This document shows positions 54,958 through 63,316 of a stretch of 64,000 nucleotides of DNA, one piece after another. The stretch spans positions 620,001-684,000 of the forward strand of contig NZ_JAFFHZ010000001.1 of the NCBI RefSeq assembly GCF_017052585.1. Reading direction: 5' to 3'. Both the position numbers and the translations under genes were made by a program. This stretch comes from Paenibacillus apiarius. GTDB lineage: Bacteria > Bacillota > Bacilli > Paenibacillales > Paenibacillaceae. Below the pieces are notes generated by a model that was not told the DNA's origin, ran no database searches, and worked only from the letters and a program-made list of their open reading frames with translations. The stretch's first letter is position 1. Every line of letters begins with the position of its first letter.

Positions 54958-55767
54958 TTAAATGATTTGCGGCATTTGCCATACGACCGGTACGGCATGA
55001 ATCTGTTCACCGAGCCACGAGCGCGCGATCTGCTGGAATATGTCAGGGTCGCCGCTGCAAAAGAATTGATGGACAGGCACGACGTCGTTATGAGCCAATT
55101 GTCCTTTATCATGCAGGATCGTGCTGATTTCTCTTGCTGTCTCTTCAGCTGAATTAATCAACTGAACGCTTGATCCCATTACTTGTTTAATCGGTTCCGT
55201 TAAAAAAGGATAGTGAGTGCATCCAAGAATAAGGGTGTCTATCGGAACGTTCCGCAATGGATCCAATGAGTCACTGACGATGCGCCAGCTTTCATCAGAT
55301 CGGAACAATCCCTTCTCCACCAGCGGCACAAAATTGGGACAGGCTCTGCTGATGACTTCGACGTGCGGATTCAGCCGTTTCAGTGCTTGTTCGTATGCTC
55401 CGCTCTTAATCGTTCCATCCGTACCGATAACTCCGATATAACCTGTGTCTGTTGCTGATAGAGCCGCCCTTGCGCCAGGATGAATGACGCCAACGACAGG
55501 AATCGAAACGTATGCACGCAGTTCTTCCAATGCTACGGCAGTCGCTGTGTTGCAAGCGATGACGATCATTTTGGGTTCATATTGAATGAGATAATCTACG
55601 ATTTGTCGGGTGAACAGTCTTACTTCCTCCGCTGAGCGCGGGCCGTAAGGCGAACGGGCAGTATCTCCGAAATAAATGATTTTTTCCCGTGGCAGCTGAC
55701 GCATCACTTCCTTGACGACCGTCAGTCCTCCCACACCCGAATCAAACATTGCTATGGCTTGCTGCAC
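54958..55767 (-). CDS. murI: Glutamate racemase
   Basis: About 269 residues. The enzyme converts L-glutamate to D-glutamate for peptidoglycan. The catalytic Cys pair lies in VIACNTATAVALEE (about 72-85) and LILGCTHYPFLTEPI (about 181-195). The N-terminus AMFDSGVGGLTVVKEVMRQL and YFGDTARSPYGPRS are typical. I chose the GTG at 55767, with AAGGAAG about 10 nt upstream, because it gives the usual MQQAIAMFDSG start and length; the open frame extends 68 codons further upstream without a site. It lies alone between the LysM peptidase and a divergent gene. Confidence 0.94.
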   Translation of the reverse strand: MQQAIAMFDSGVGGLTVVKEVMRQLPREKIIYFGDTARSPYGPRSAEEVRLFTRQIVDYLIQYEPKMIVIACNTATAVALEELRAYVSIPVVGVIHPGARAALSATDTGYIGVIGTDGTIKSGAYEQALKRLNPHVEVISRACPNFVPLVEKGLFRSDESWRIVSDSLDPLRNVPIDTLILGCTHYPFLTEPIKQVMGSSVQLINSAEETAREISTILHDKGQLAHNDVVPVHQFFCSGDPDIFQQIARSWLGEQIHAVPVVWQMPQII

Positions 55768-55995
55768 GAATACACCGCTTCCTTCGTCTCTTGTTTGACT
55801 GACCTTTGATACCATATGATTGCCAGAGCTAAAACGTACCTCGATCTTATCAGCAAGTCGGACAAGGTTCAAGTCACATGTTCGGGAAGCGCATGCAGCG
55901 AAAATCATTGCTTTCACATTGTTACATTCCTGCAACCTTTTGACTCTAAAAAAACGTTTATAATGATGCAAGATAATGTAGAAAGGACTTGAAAT

Positions 55996-57168
55996 ATGTA
56001 TCCTGAACGTTCATCTGCGGGAAAAAGCACCGCTCGTTCCCTGCCGTCTCGAAAGTCCGCTCAACAACGGACAGGACGGCGTAAGCAGCAAAAGACACAA
56101 CGTCGCCGCAAACGTTCATTCTGGCGCACGCTCAGATTAATAGCAGTCGTCATGCTCATCATGAGCGCATTTGGGGCAGGGTGGTTATTTTTCACGCCAT
56201 CCGGAACGGAAATGCGTTTCTTGATTGCCGATACTTTAATTACAACGAGACACCGTCATTGGGCAAAATATGTAATTGGACAAGAGGAGCTCGATAAACG
56301 AGTCGCAGCGTATCAGAAGAAGTTCATCGAAATGGGCGAAGAAAAGTCCACTCTCGAAATAAAGAAGCCCTCACCTGTTGAAGAAAAGCAGAAGCCGTTG
56401 ATTGAATACAAGACAGTAAGCGGAAAGGGAACTAGCGGCTATTTTAGCGGGTATTTAATGATTGTTAACGACCCGACCAAGATTCGAATCGCCGTCCCGA
56501 ATCGAATCGGGCGCGGTGAAAAGGTAAGCAGCATGGTCGAGCGCACCGGCGCATTGGCAGGCGTCAATGCAGGCGGTTTTGCCGATCCGAACTGGAAGGG
56601 GAACGGATTCCAGCCTATCGGTGTCGTCTTCGCTGACGGCAAACTGTATTACGATGGCGTAGGCAAGAACCACCGCACTCAGATCGTCGGCATTGACAAG
56701 GAAGGCAAGATGGTGGCGGGCAACTACAAAGTCAATGAGCTGCTGGAAATGGGCATCGAGGAAGGCGTCACTTTTCAACCCCGCATGATAGTCAATGGCA
56801 AAGGACAGATTAAAGATCATGCAGATGGCTGGGGGATTGCGCCCCGGACGGTAATGGGACAACGGGAAGACGGCGCCATCCTCTTCCTCGTCATCGATGG
56901 CCGCCAGACTCACAGCATCGGCGCCGATTTATATGACTGCCAACAAATTATGCTGGAGAACGGAGCCGTTATCGCAGCGAACTTGGATGGAGGCTCCTCG
57001 ACCGTGTTGGTCGAACGGGGCGGATCGATTAAGAACTCGCCTGCAAGCCAATACGGTGAGCGCTATTTGCCTACCGCCTTCTTGGTCTTTGAGCATCCGG
57101 AGCAAGTTACAATCAAGAACATCTGGGAGGGTCTCGATCCAAGCGAGATCGACCCAAGCACATGGTAA
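55996..57168 (+). CDS. Phosphodiester glycosidase (NAGPA) domain protein, membrane-anchored
   Basis: 390 residues. A very basic N-terminus of about 45 residues (RRKQQKTQRRRKRSFW) precedes one membrane helix (about 50-70). The extracellular NAGPA domain (about 150-380, PF09992) has GVNAGGFADPNWKGNG, the acidic segment LFLVIDGRQ and ANLDGGSSTVLVERGG. Relatives act on phosphodiester-linked sugars or on exopolysaccharide and teichoic acid; the substrate is unproven. GAAAGGACTTG precedes the ATG. It ends in a terminator shared with ytxH. Confidence 0.88.
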   Translation: MYPERSSAGKSTARSLPSRKSAQQRTGRRKQQKTQRRRKRSFWRTLRLIAVVMLIMSAFGAGWLFFTPSGTEMRFLIADTLITTRHRHWAKYVIGQEELDKRVAAYQKKFIEMGEEKSTLEIKKPSPVEEKQKPLIEYKTVSGKGTSGYFSGYLMIVNDPTKIRIAVPNRIGRGEKVSSMVERTGALAGVNAGGFADPNWKGNGFQPIGVVFADGKLYYDGVGKNHRTQIVGIDKEGKMVAGNYKVNELLEMGIEEGVTFQPRMIVNGKGQIKDHADGWGIAPRTVMGQREDGAILFLVIDGRQTHSIGADLYDCQQIMLENGAVIAANLDGGSSTVLVERGGSIKNSPASQYGERYLPTAFLVFEHPEQVTIKNIWEGLDPSEIDPSTW

Positions 57169-57192
57169 TCCTATCGTAATAGGAATAAACGG

Positions 57193-57236
57193 TCCCTTCA
57201 CGCAACCGGGTACAATGGTTGTATGAAGGGATTTTT
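57193..57236 (+). terminator. Terminator of the NAGPA gene
   Basis: TCCCTTCA and TGAAGGGA enclose a second small stem (CAACC/GGTTG) and are followed by TTTTTC. Confidence 0.8.
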
Positions 57237-57256
57237 CACCATCCATTGCACCGTTA

Positions 57257-57646
57257 TCAGGATTGATGCGCCGATTTGTTCTCCGTCTCGGCTTGACTTT
57301 CGAATTCCTCGCCGGGATTGACGATGTCTTCGGCTTCATTCCGTGTATGGTCCGCAACCGCAGTTACTATAACCTTTTCTTCCTCTTCCGCTCCGTTCTG
57401 TCTCCACTCGCTCCATTCTTGTTTCATAGCAACGACTTTCTCTTTTGCCGTTGTCAGCAGTTCACCCGACTGCTCCCCGAATTGCTTTGCCAATTGTTGT
57501 GTCTTCTCGCTGACCTGCTGCGCCCCCTCGGCAATATCATGGCGCAATTCACGGCCTGATTTGGGAGCCAAGAGCAGAGCGGACACCGAGCCGAGCACTC
57601 CGCCGATTAAAGCCCCAATCCAGAAAGTTTTGTTAGCTTTCGCCAT
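57257..57646 (-). CDS. ytxH: YtxH domain protein
   Basis: About 129 residues. The N-terminal hydrophobic, glycine-rich segment FWIGALIGGVLGSVSALLLA is followed by the hallmark PKSGRELRHDI (about 30-40) and then a long charged helix (VSEKTQQLAKQFGEQSGELL). YtxH is a general-stress/cell-envelope protein in B. subtilis with no known mechanism. I chose the ATG at 57646, 9 nt after AAGGAGG. It follows the ytxG-like gene on the same strand after 51 nt, as in B. subtilis. Confidence 0.88.
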   Translation of the reverse strand: MAKANKTFWIGALIGGVLGSVSALLLAPKSGRELRHDIAEGAQQVSEKTQQLAKQFGEQSGELLTTAKEKVVAMKQEWSEWRQNGAEEEEKVIVTAVADHTRNEAEDIVNPGEEFESQAETENKSAHQS

Positions 57647-57697
57647 TGTTAGTTCCTCCTTCTCTTGCATTCATCCTTTTTGCGCATCCAATGAAAA

Positions 57698-58111
57698 TCA
57701 CGATGAACGGGAGCGGCGGGAACGAATTTCACTCCATACCTTACATGCAAGGTCCATCCAGAACAGCGTATCGGACTCGGTGCGTTCACCCGAACTTCTC
57801 GCAGCGCTGATGCCGGAATAGGTTCGTTGAGACCATTTGCCGAAGGTTTCATTCCACCGTTCTGCCTCTTTGTGCCATCTCTGCAGCGTTAGGGACCACT
57901 CCTGTATCACATCGCCCGTCTGTTCCGCTTGCTTCAGCACCTTCTCTGCTCGGCGGGTAAGCTCTTGAAGCTGCTCAATCAGCTTGCGGCCCTCTTCCAT
58001 GCCAGCATCCACCCTTCTCAGGCTGCGCCAGCTGCGACAGATAAGCGCAATCGCGGCAATACATAAAGCAGTCCAGGCGATTGCGGCGACACAAATGCTC
58101 CAGGCTACCAT
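57698..58111 (-). CDS. DUF948-like protein (YtxG type)
   Basis: About 137 residues. One N-terminal membrane helix (about 3-25, SICVAAIAWTALCIAAIALI) is followed by a long helix with coiled-coil character (IEQLQELTRRAEKVLKQAEQ) and a basic tail (SRRSRSS). The layout and its place before ytxH match YtxG (DUF948). The ATG at 58111 has GAGGAGG 7 nt upstream. It is probably co-transcribed with ytxH. The function is unknown beyond stress association in Bacillus. Confidence 0.78.
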   Translation of the reverse strand: MVAWSICVAAIAWTALCIAAIALICRSWRSLRRVDAGMEEGRKLIEQLQELTRRAEKVLKQAEQTGDVIQEWSLTLQRWHKEAERWNETFGKWSQRTYSGISAARSSGERTESDTLFWMDLACKVWSEIRSRRSRSS

Positions 58112-58238
58112 CGTGTGCCTCCTCGGATTGCGGCATCGATCAGGACGAATGCCCATGTCGTAATGACAGTATAAGAAAGTTGGGCTCGTCTTGACACAAG
58201 AGGGATCGTCCTTTTTTCATTTGCATGTCCGCTGCAAC

Positions 58239-58264
58239 AAAAAAAGCCGGGATTTATCCCGACT
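58239..58264 (-). terminator. Terminator of the cysteine-rich HTH regulator gene
   Basis: AGTCGGGAT and ATCCCGGCT pair (eight of nine) around a 2-nt loop and are followed on the minus strand by TTTTTTT. Confidence 0.8.
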
Positions 58265-58265
58265 T

Positions 58266-58901
58266 TTATGAACGCGGCTTTATGCGATACGTGCAGCGCT
58301 GTCCTTGCTCGGCCAAGCACTCCGTCCGTTCCACATCAGCTTCCAGCAAATCGCGAAACAACGCCAATTCACACGCGCACGGTTCTTTATATAGATGGGT
58401 CACTTGGGCTATCGGACAATTGTACTCATGAAGCAGCCAGTTGCCGTCATCCGTCTTCTCCGTCTCCACCATATAGCCGTTCATATCTTGAATGCCGCCC
58501 AGAGCCTGTACACGTTCGTCCAACGATTTCTGACTGAGCTGTGGAGCGTACTTTTGCAAGAGCGAATGCTGCCGGCCTTCAAATAGGCGCTGCACTCCGT
58601 TTTCCTCCTGCCATGATTCCATCTCTTTCAACAAATCAAGTATCAATTGATGATATTGTTTCGGGAACCGCTCGTTCCCGTTATCAGAAAGGCGGTACAT
58701 TTGCAATGGCCTGCCCATTGGCTGGCGAACCATGTCCGTCACTAACAATTGTTCCTGCTGCATCGCGTAAAGATGTCTTCTGACGCCCATCTCCGTCATG
58801 CCAAGCTCCTTCGCAAGCTGGGCAACGGACATAGAGCCATTCGTCTTCAGTAAAGTAAGCAGCATCTGACGCGTTGTCACTTTACGTTCCGGTTGTTTCA
58901 A
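58266..58901 (-). CDS. HTH regulator with C-terminal cysteine cluster (SufR-like)
   Basis: 211 residues. The N-terminal winged HTH reads MSVAQLAKELGMTEMGVRRH (about 23-42), with wing QEQLLVTDMVRQPMGRPLQM. The C-terminal half has cysteines in EYNCPIAQ, EPCACEL, TECLAE and QRCTYRI, a pattern like the Fe-S binding part of SufR-type regulators. Iron-sulfur or metal sensing is therefore likely but not proven. The start is a TTG at 58901 with AGGTGG 6 nt upstream. No suf genes are in the window. Confidence 0.8.
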   Translation of the reverse strand: MKQPERKVTTRQMLLTLLKTNGSMSVAQLAKELGMTEMGVRRHLYAMQQEQLLVTDMVRQPMGRPLQMYRLSDNGNERFPKQYHQLILDLLKEMESWQEENGVQRLFEGRQHSLLQKYAPQLSQKSLDERVQALGGIQDMNGYMVETEKTDDGNWLLHEYNCPIAQVTHLYKEPCACELALFRDLLEADVERTECLAEQGQRCTYRIKPRS

Positions 58902-58982
58902 TTTTAACCACCTTAACCTTGGTTGTCATCGTATCGTCATTGTAACGTATCATGTTCGGATAGACAACAAGGACATGCCGTT

Positions 58983-59411
58983 TCAGGCAAGATTCATTTC
59001 CTTGGCAATGAACCGGCGAACCGAATCGTCAAATTCCGGAAGGATGCCGGGAAGCTCCAAAAGCGCTGAGTGGATGCCATTTCGTTCCCACTCCGTGTAG
59101 TGCTGCACCAGCGCCCGGCGCAGGCGGACCAACCGGAGAAGGGAATCGTGAAGCGAAGGCGATACGACCTGCTCCTGCGCCAATATATCAACGATATCTT
59201 CGTAGCTGCTCGCATCGCGCATTAGAAACCCGTCAATTAACAAGCTGCCGACATCCGTCACTATCTCGATGGCGATATGCAGCGCTCGTTCCTGCGCAAA
59301 GGAAGCGTATAAACTTCCATCCCAGCGCGTATTCATTTCCGTAACAACTTGGACCACCTTCGGAATAAACGTTAAACGCTCTTCAATTTGCTCGGTATTG
59401 ACATAGTACAT
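58983..59411 (-). CDS. yutE: DUF86/HepT-like protein (YutE type)
   Basis: About 142 residues forming a helical bundle. The HepT-like motif appears as RDASSYEDIVDILAQEQVV, then RLRRALVQHYTEWERNGIHS (about 102-121). HepT ribonuclease toxins carry RxxxxHxY, and RRALVQHY here matches it closely. No MNT-type antitoxin gene is beside it; in Bacilli YutE stands alone and its role is unclear. I chose the ATG at 59411, 9 nt after AAGGAGA. An upstream open frame has no site. Confidence 0.8.
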   Translation of the reverse strand: MYYVNTEQIEERLTFIPKVVQVVTEMNTRWDGSLYASFAQERALHIAIEIVTDVGSLLIDGFLMRDASSYEDIVDILAQEQVVSPSLHDSLLRLVRLRRALVQHYTEWERNGIHSALLELPGILPEFDDSVRRFIAKEMNLA

Positions 59412-59464
59412 ATCCTTCATTCTCCTTCGACTCTGTATATGTATCCATTCGTTCGCGCGCAGAC

Positions 59465-59491
59465 ACAAAAAAAGGAGCTGAAAAGCCCCTT
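59465..59491 (-). terminator. Terminator of the cupredoxin gene
   Basis: AAGGGGCT and AGCTCCTT pair (seven of eight) around 4 nt and are followed on the minus strand by TTTTTTTG. Confidence 0.8.
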
Positions 59492-59510
59492 CTCTTGTCA
59501 TTCAGCTTGG

Positions 59511-59888
59511 TTATTCTACGACCAAATAAGATTTCATATCGTCGTGACCCGTGCCGCACATGACGGAACAATGAATTTCATATTTACCTGGCTTGTCGAA
59601 CACGACGTCCTTCTCCATCTGGCCATCCTTGAGATCGATGTTGAAATCTTTGATGCCGGCGCCATGGAATCCGGATTTGTTCACAAGTTTCAAGCGAACC
59701 TTTTCCCCGGCTTTAACCTTATATTCCGCTTGATCAAACTTAAAATCGTTGGTCGCTTCAATCTTAACAAGCTGAACACCTTCCGGAGCTGCTTCCTCTA
59801 CTTCAGGTTGCGGCATGTTGAACAGCATCAAACCGGCGGCAAACAAGCACGCGACGCTGAACAATATGAACATCGCCCATTTCTGCAT
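59511..59888 (-). CDS. Membrane-anchored CuA/cupredoxin domain protein
   Basis: 125 residues. One N-terminal membrane helix (about 5-23) is followed by an extracytoplasmic cupredoxin domain. The full binuclear CuA ligand set is visible: an upstream His in NKSGFHGAGIKDF and the block CSVMCGTGHDDM, which is Cys-x3-Cys-x3-His-x2-Met. This matches cytochrome oxidase subunit II, but the two-helix subunit II anchor and the other oxidase genes are absent. It may ferry electrons or copper to an oxidase encoded elsewhere. A weak AGGGGCG precedes the ATG. Confidence 0.88.
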   Translation of the reverse strand: MQKWAMFILFSVACLFAAGLMLFNMPQPEVEEAAPEGVQLVKIEATNDFKFDQAEYKVKAGEKVRLKLVNKSGFHGAGIKDFNIDLKDGQMEKDVVFDKPGKYEIHCSVMCGTGHDDMKSYLVVE

Positions 59889-60194
59889 AACTGCTCTACG
59901 CCCCTTTGTCAGTTACATTCATCACCTTACATATTACAAAATGTTTCCTATTTCTCTCAATACAAACTTGCATATTTCGGAATCATTTTCCCAATTTGTG
60001 ACGAAATATTGAACGAATAGAGGTTATATTATGTAAAAAATTCCTTTTTCATTCAATAAACCATATTTTTAAATAAGGCTACAATTCTTTCTCAGTACAC
60101 CGGACAGCGCCTGCAGCACAGAAACAAGACATGATGAGCCGGAGCGAGTAAATTCACAGTCCCATCATGCCTGCATTATTTGGTTGAATCACCA
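59889..60194. other. AT-rich gap without a gene
   Basis: A gap of about 300 bp between the cupredoxin and holin genes, AT-rich in its first half. A 7-bp inverted repeat, CATGATG (60130-60136) with CATCATG (60163-60169), may end the holin transcript, but the T-tract is poor. I see no coding frame with a ribosome site. Confidence 0.4.
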
Positions 60195-60602
60195 TCACGA
60201 TTTATTTTGGTCATTGGAATCCGACTTTAAAGAAGCAATAATGTTTTTGACTTTCGGAGGAAGCGGCAAACCAAGTCGCGCATAATTTTCAGTAATGGAA
60301 ATGAGCTCGTTCGCCAGATAAAAGCTAATCGTTCCGTCTTTTATCCAGCTCGTTCCGAACAGCATGTCCATATGATGAGCCAACGTAACAATAAGCAGCA
60401 TCAAGCCTTTTTTGGCAAGACCCCAAAAACCGACCTTACTGCTTAAACCTTTATTTTGCTTGAGCGAGGCGGCAATACCTGAAATATAATCTATCGCGAT
60501 CGCTACCATAAATAAAGTGAGCAAATGACCCCATACACCAAATAAAAATGTCATAACGATGCCGCATACCCCGCAGATACTGTTAATAATGAGTAGTCTC
60601 AT
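60195..60602 (-). CDS. Phage-type holin (Holin_4_1 family), isolated
   Basis: About 135 residues with three or four membrane segments (about 3-22, 26-45, 65-85) and the family segment AIAIDYISGIAASLKQNKGLSSKVGFWG (quoted in parts: AIAIDYISGIAASLK, GLSSKVGFWGLAKK). A polar C-terminus follows. Holins permeabilise the membrane for an endolysin. No endolysin or other phage gene is near, so this is either a remnant or a domesticated lysis/secretion gene. The ATG at 60602 has GAGGAGG 7-8 nt upstream. Two ACACGGTGT palindromes lie 53-78 bp before it. Confidence 0.85.
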   Translation of the reverse strand: MRLLIINSICGVCGIVMTFLFGVWGHLLTLFMVAIAIDYISGIAASLKQNKGLSSKVGFWGLAKKGLMLLIVTLAHHMDMLFGTSWIKDGTISFYLANELISITENYARLGLPLPPKVKNIIASLKSDSNDQNKS

Positions 60603-60654
60603 AAACGTTCCTCCTCTAACGCGGGATAATATTATTGTATGCGAGTCCTTGTCC

Positions 60655-60680
60655 ACACGGTGTCGGCTTGTACACGGTGT
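60655..60680 (-). promoter_or_regulatory. Paired ACACGGTGT sites upstream of the holin gene
   Basis: ACACGGTGT occurs at 60655-60663 and 60672-60680, 17 bp apart. Each copy is itself palindromic around its central base. They lie just upstream of AT-rich -10 candidates for the holin gene and may be operators. Confidence 0.4.
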
Positions 60681-60730
60681 GGAATCTCAGGCGTGACATC
60701 ATGTAGAACATGTGCTGCGCGCAGCCCAAA

Positions 60731-60800
60731 AAGACCCTGCATCTATTGTGCGGCAACCTAGTAACTCGGCAGCTAACCCACAATCAATGTGCAAGGTCTT
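60731..60800 (-). terminator. Long structured terminator of the GH4 gene
   Basis: On the minus strand, AAGACC-TGCA pairs with TGCA-GGTCTT, with an inner ATTGTG/CACAAT stem and a 30-nt apical region. It is followed by TTTTT. The structure is more complex than a usual terminator. Confidence 0.6.
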
Positions 60801-60844
60801 CTTGCTCTGAAAGGTAAAGTGCTAGATTTGAAAACGCGACTTTA

Positions 60845-62155
60845 TTAGGATTTGAAAAATTGGGGCAAGTAAGCCCGATTCGCTTCCAGCATTTCATCCA
60901 AGAGTGTTTTGGCAACCGACACCGAAGGAACTAACGGATGATGAACCATCGCCTGCAGCGCAATGCCGCGATCGCCGCTGACCGCCGCTTCGATGGTGAG
61001 TTGCTCATACGTCTTCACCGCATGCAGGAGTCCTTTAATATGCTCAGGCACCCGTCTTGGCGGCAGTGGAATCGGCCCTTGCGCCGTCACGACGCAGTTC
61101 ACCTCGATGCTTGCATCCACAGGCAGGAAATCATAAATATTGCCGTTGGACACGTTCAACGTCTGAATGTCGTGTCTATCCGTATAGAGCGAATTCATCA
61201 GGTTGACGGCAGCCTCCGAATAGTAGGCGCCGCCGCGTTGTTCAAGCTGCTTCGGCTTTACGCGCAGCGTTTCGTCTTTGTACAGCTCGAACAATTCGGC
61301 TTCGACGCGGCTGACGACATCGGCGCGCGTGCCGTTCTTCGTTAATGCATCCTTCATTTCGTCGAACATGACATCAGTCATGTAGAAATACTTTAAGTAA
61401 TATGTCGGAATAGCTCCCAACGATTGCAGAAATTCGGCATCCCAGCCCAGAGTCGGCACATTCGTAGCTGTATACGTTTTGCCGCCATCGAGCAGCTCCG
61501 GCAGTTTTTCCACGCCTTTCACCGCTGCGGAAGTGACCCAGTGCAGATGGTTGATGCCGACAAACTCGGGCAGCACTTCGGCTTCAGACACATTGTATTG
61601 CTCCGCTAGGAATTTCTTGAAATTAATCGGTGAATTGCACAGGCCGATCGAGCGGACACGACTGTGCTTAGTGACCGCTTCCGTCACGATTCCGGCAGGA
61701 TTCGTGAAGTTCAGCATCCATGCCTCTGGCGCTAGACGCTCGATATCGCGGCAAATGTCCAGCAATACGGGAATGGTGCGCAGCGCCTTCATCATTCCCC
61801 CCGGACCCGTCGTCTCTTGTCCGATAACGCCATGCGTAATCGGGATATGCTCGTCGCGCTTGCGAGCCTCCAGCAAGCCGACACGCATCTGCGTCGTCAC
61901 GAAATCAGCGCCTTCAATCGCGCGCTCGCGATCCAACGTCAAGTGCACATCGATCGGCACGCCAGCTTCCTTCACCATGCGTTTGGCAAGATTGCCCACG
62001 ATATCGAGCTTGTGCTTGCCCGCTTCGATGTCGACGAGCCATAGCTCGCGAAGCGGCATTTGCTCGTAATTTTTGATGAACCCTTCTACAATTTCCGGCG
62101 TGTAAGAAGAACCGCCGCCGATGACCGATACTTTTAAGCCTGCTTTTTCTCCCAT
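60845..62155 (-). CDS. GH4 6-phospho-beta-glucosidase/6-phospho-chitobiase-type enzyme
   Basis: A 436-residue NAD+- and metal-dependent glycosidase acting on phosphorylated disaccharides in the cytoplasm. The NAD site is VSVIGGGSSYTPEIVEGFI (about 9-27). The metal-binding Cys and His lie in GLCNSPINFKKF (about 170-181) and VGINHLHWVTS (about 198-208). GH4 includes LicH/CelF and the chitobiose-phosphate enzyme ChbF. With a GlcNAc-kinase-like gene directly upstream (52 nt), a chito-oligosaccharide role is plausible but unproven. AGGAGG precedes the ATG. No PTS genes are in the window. Confidence 0.9.
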   Translation of the reverse strand: MGEKAGLKVSVIGGGSSYTPEIVEGFIKNYEQMPLRELWLVDIEAGKHKLDIVGNLAKRMVKEAGVPIDVHLTLDRERAIEGADFVTTQMRVGLLEARKRDEHIPITHGVIGQETTGPGGMMKALRTIPVLLDICRDIERLAPEAWMLNFTNPAGIVTEAVTKHSRVRSIGLCNSPINFKKFLAEQYNVSEAEVLPEFVGINHLHWVTSAAVKGVEKLPELLDGGKTYTATNVPTLGWDAEFLQSLGAIPTYYLKYFYMTDVMFDEMKDALTKNGTRADVVSRVEAELFELYKDETLRVKPKQLEQRGGAYYSEAAVNLMNSLYTDRHDIQTLNVSNGNIYDFLPVDASIEVNCVVTAQGPIPLPPRRVPEHIKGLLHAVKTYEQLTIEAAVSGDRGIALQAMVHHPLVPSVSVAKTLLDEMLEANRAYLPQFFKS

Positions 62156-62207
62156 AGCAACAACCTCCTAAACTAATAAAGATAATCGCTTTAACTTTTA
62201 GGCGAGC

Positions 62208-63182
62208 TCAGTCCTCATGAAATGTGAATGATTTCAGACGAGCGTCCAATTCGGGGCTGATGGTCATGCCGTCTTCATCCATTGCGCTCAGCACTGCTCC
62301 GATGACTGGATCCGCGGCGAGCCGCACGCAGCTGGCGTGTGGCGCAATCGTCTTCACCTTGCGGCTGATCGCGTCAATAAAATAAGGCCCTTGTCCCCGT
62401 GTCAACACGCTGCCGATCAGCACAACGTCAAAGGCTTCCTCTGTCATATGAAGGCGCCGTATGAGCGCGTTAACGGCATTGCCAAGCTCTGTCCCTTCCT
62501 CCTCCAATATACGGAGCGCCACGGCATCACCCTCTGCCGCCGCTTGGAACAATGCTTTCGCCAAATCCCTGGGGACGGAATAAACATGATCCAGCACATC
62601 GTTATACATCTCATCAACTGAGCTGTAGCCCAATTGTTCAAGCACGATAGGGGTCAGCTTCGTCGCTTCTCCCCGTCCGTCCCAGGCGCGTATGACCGCA
62701 CGGAACGCCAATACAGCCAAGCTTGAGCCTGCGCCGAAGCCGTCGCCGTACATATGACCGAAACCGCCGTATTGCAGTTCCTGCCCATTCCGGTTGCGAG
62801 CGGCGCTGTTGAAGCCCGAGCCGCTAATGATGACCGCACCATACGGACGGTTCGTGCCTGCACGCATCCCAATCATCGTGTCGCACGAGATGGCATGGCG
62901 TTCATAGCCAAGCTCCGCAATCATCGGGCGCAAAATTTTGTAATCCGGCTCCCGATCTGCGCCGGCAAGCCCAAAATAAGCAAACGTTACGTCGTCCTTC
63001 GTCAGACAGGCCGCTTCAAGTGCCGCGTCGCAAGCAAGACGAATATTGCGCGCGGCAATGTCACGGTTGATTTGGTGATTGCCATTGCCGGCTAATCCTT
63101 TGCCTACTATGCTTCCTTCGGCGTCAATCAGCAGGGCGTGTGTTTTGCTGCCTCCAGCGTCCACTCCCAAGTAGATGCTCAT
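62208..63182 (-). CDS. BadF/BadG family ATPase, N-acetylglucosamine-kinase-like
   Basis: About 324 residues of the ASKHA sugar-kinase fold. The phosphate-1 loop is YLGVDAGGSKTHALLIDAEG (about 4-23), followed by GNGNHQIN and the phosphate-2 region GAVIISGSGFNSAARNRNGQ. The protein resembles GlcNAc kinases of the BadF group, which phosphorylate free GlcNAc. I chose the ATG at 63182, where GGAGAGGAATTG is upstream. It leads an operon with the GH4 gene and lies downstream of an AraC regulator gene. Confidence 0.87.
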   Translation of the reverse strand: MSIYLGVDAGGSKTHALLIDAEGSIVGKGLAGNGNHQINRDIAARNIRLACDAALEAACLTKDDVTFAYFGLAGADREPDYKILRPMIAELGYERHAISCDTMIGMRAGTNRPYGAVIISGSGFNSAARNRNGQELQYGGFGHMYGDGFGAGSSLAVLAFRAVIRAWDGRGEATKLTPIVLEQLGYSSVDEMYNDVLDHVYSVPRDLAKALFQAAAEGDAVALRILEEEGTELGNAVNALIRRLHMTEEAFDVVLIGSVLTRGQGPYFIDAISRKVKTIAPHASCVRLAADPVIGAVLSAMDEDGMTISPELDARLKSFTFHED

Positions 63183-63316
63183 CAATTCCTCTCCTATCTC
63201 TGGATTTGTGCGGCGTCCCTGCAACAAGCGAGAACACGCATACAACGCTTTAAAGCTACCTTACACCTTTGTTCCAAAGATAGACTACTACTAATTTCGC
63301 ATAAACTAATACAATC

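Noticed and set aside
58983-59411. HepT-MntA toxin-antitoxin pair
   Set aside because: Only the HepT-like half is present; no nucleotidyltransferase antitoxin gene adjoins it.
60195-60602. Prophage called from the holin
   Set aside because: No integrase, structural, endolysin or attachment sequences were seen on either side.
60731-60800. tRNA-like fold downstream of the GH4 gene
   Set aside because: There is no anticodon arm of proper length, no GTTC T-loop and no CCA-type acceptor end. The T-tract fits a terminator.
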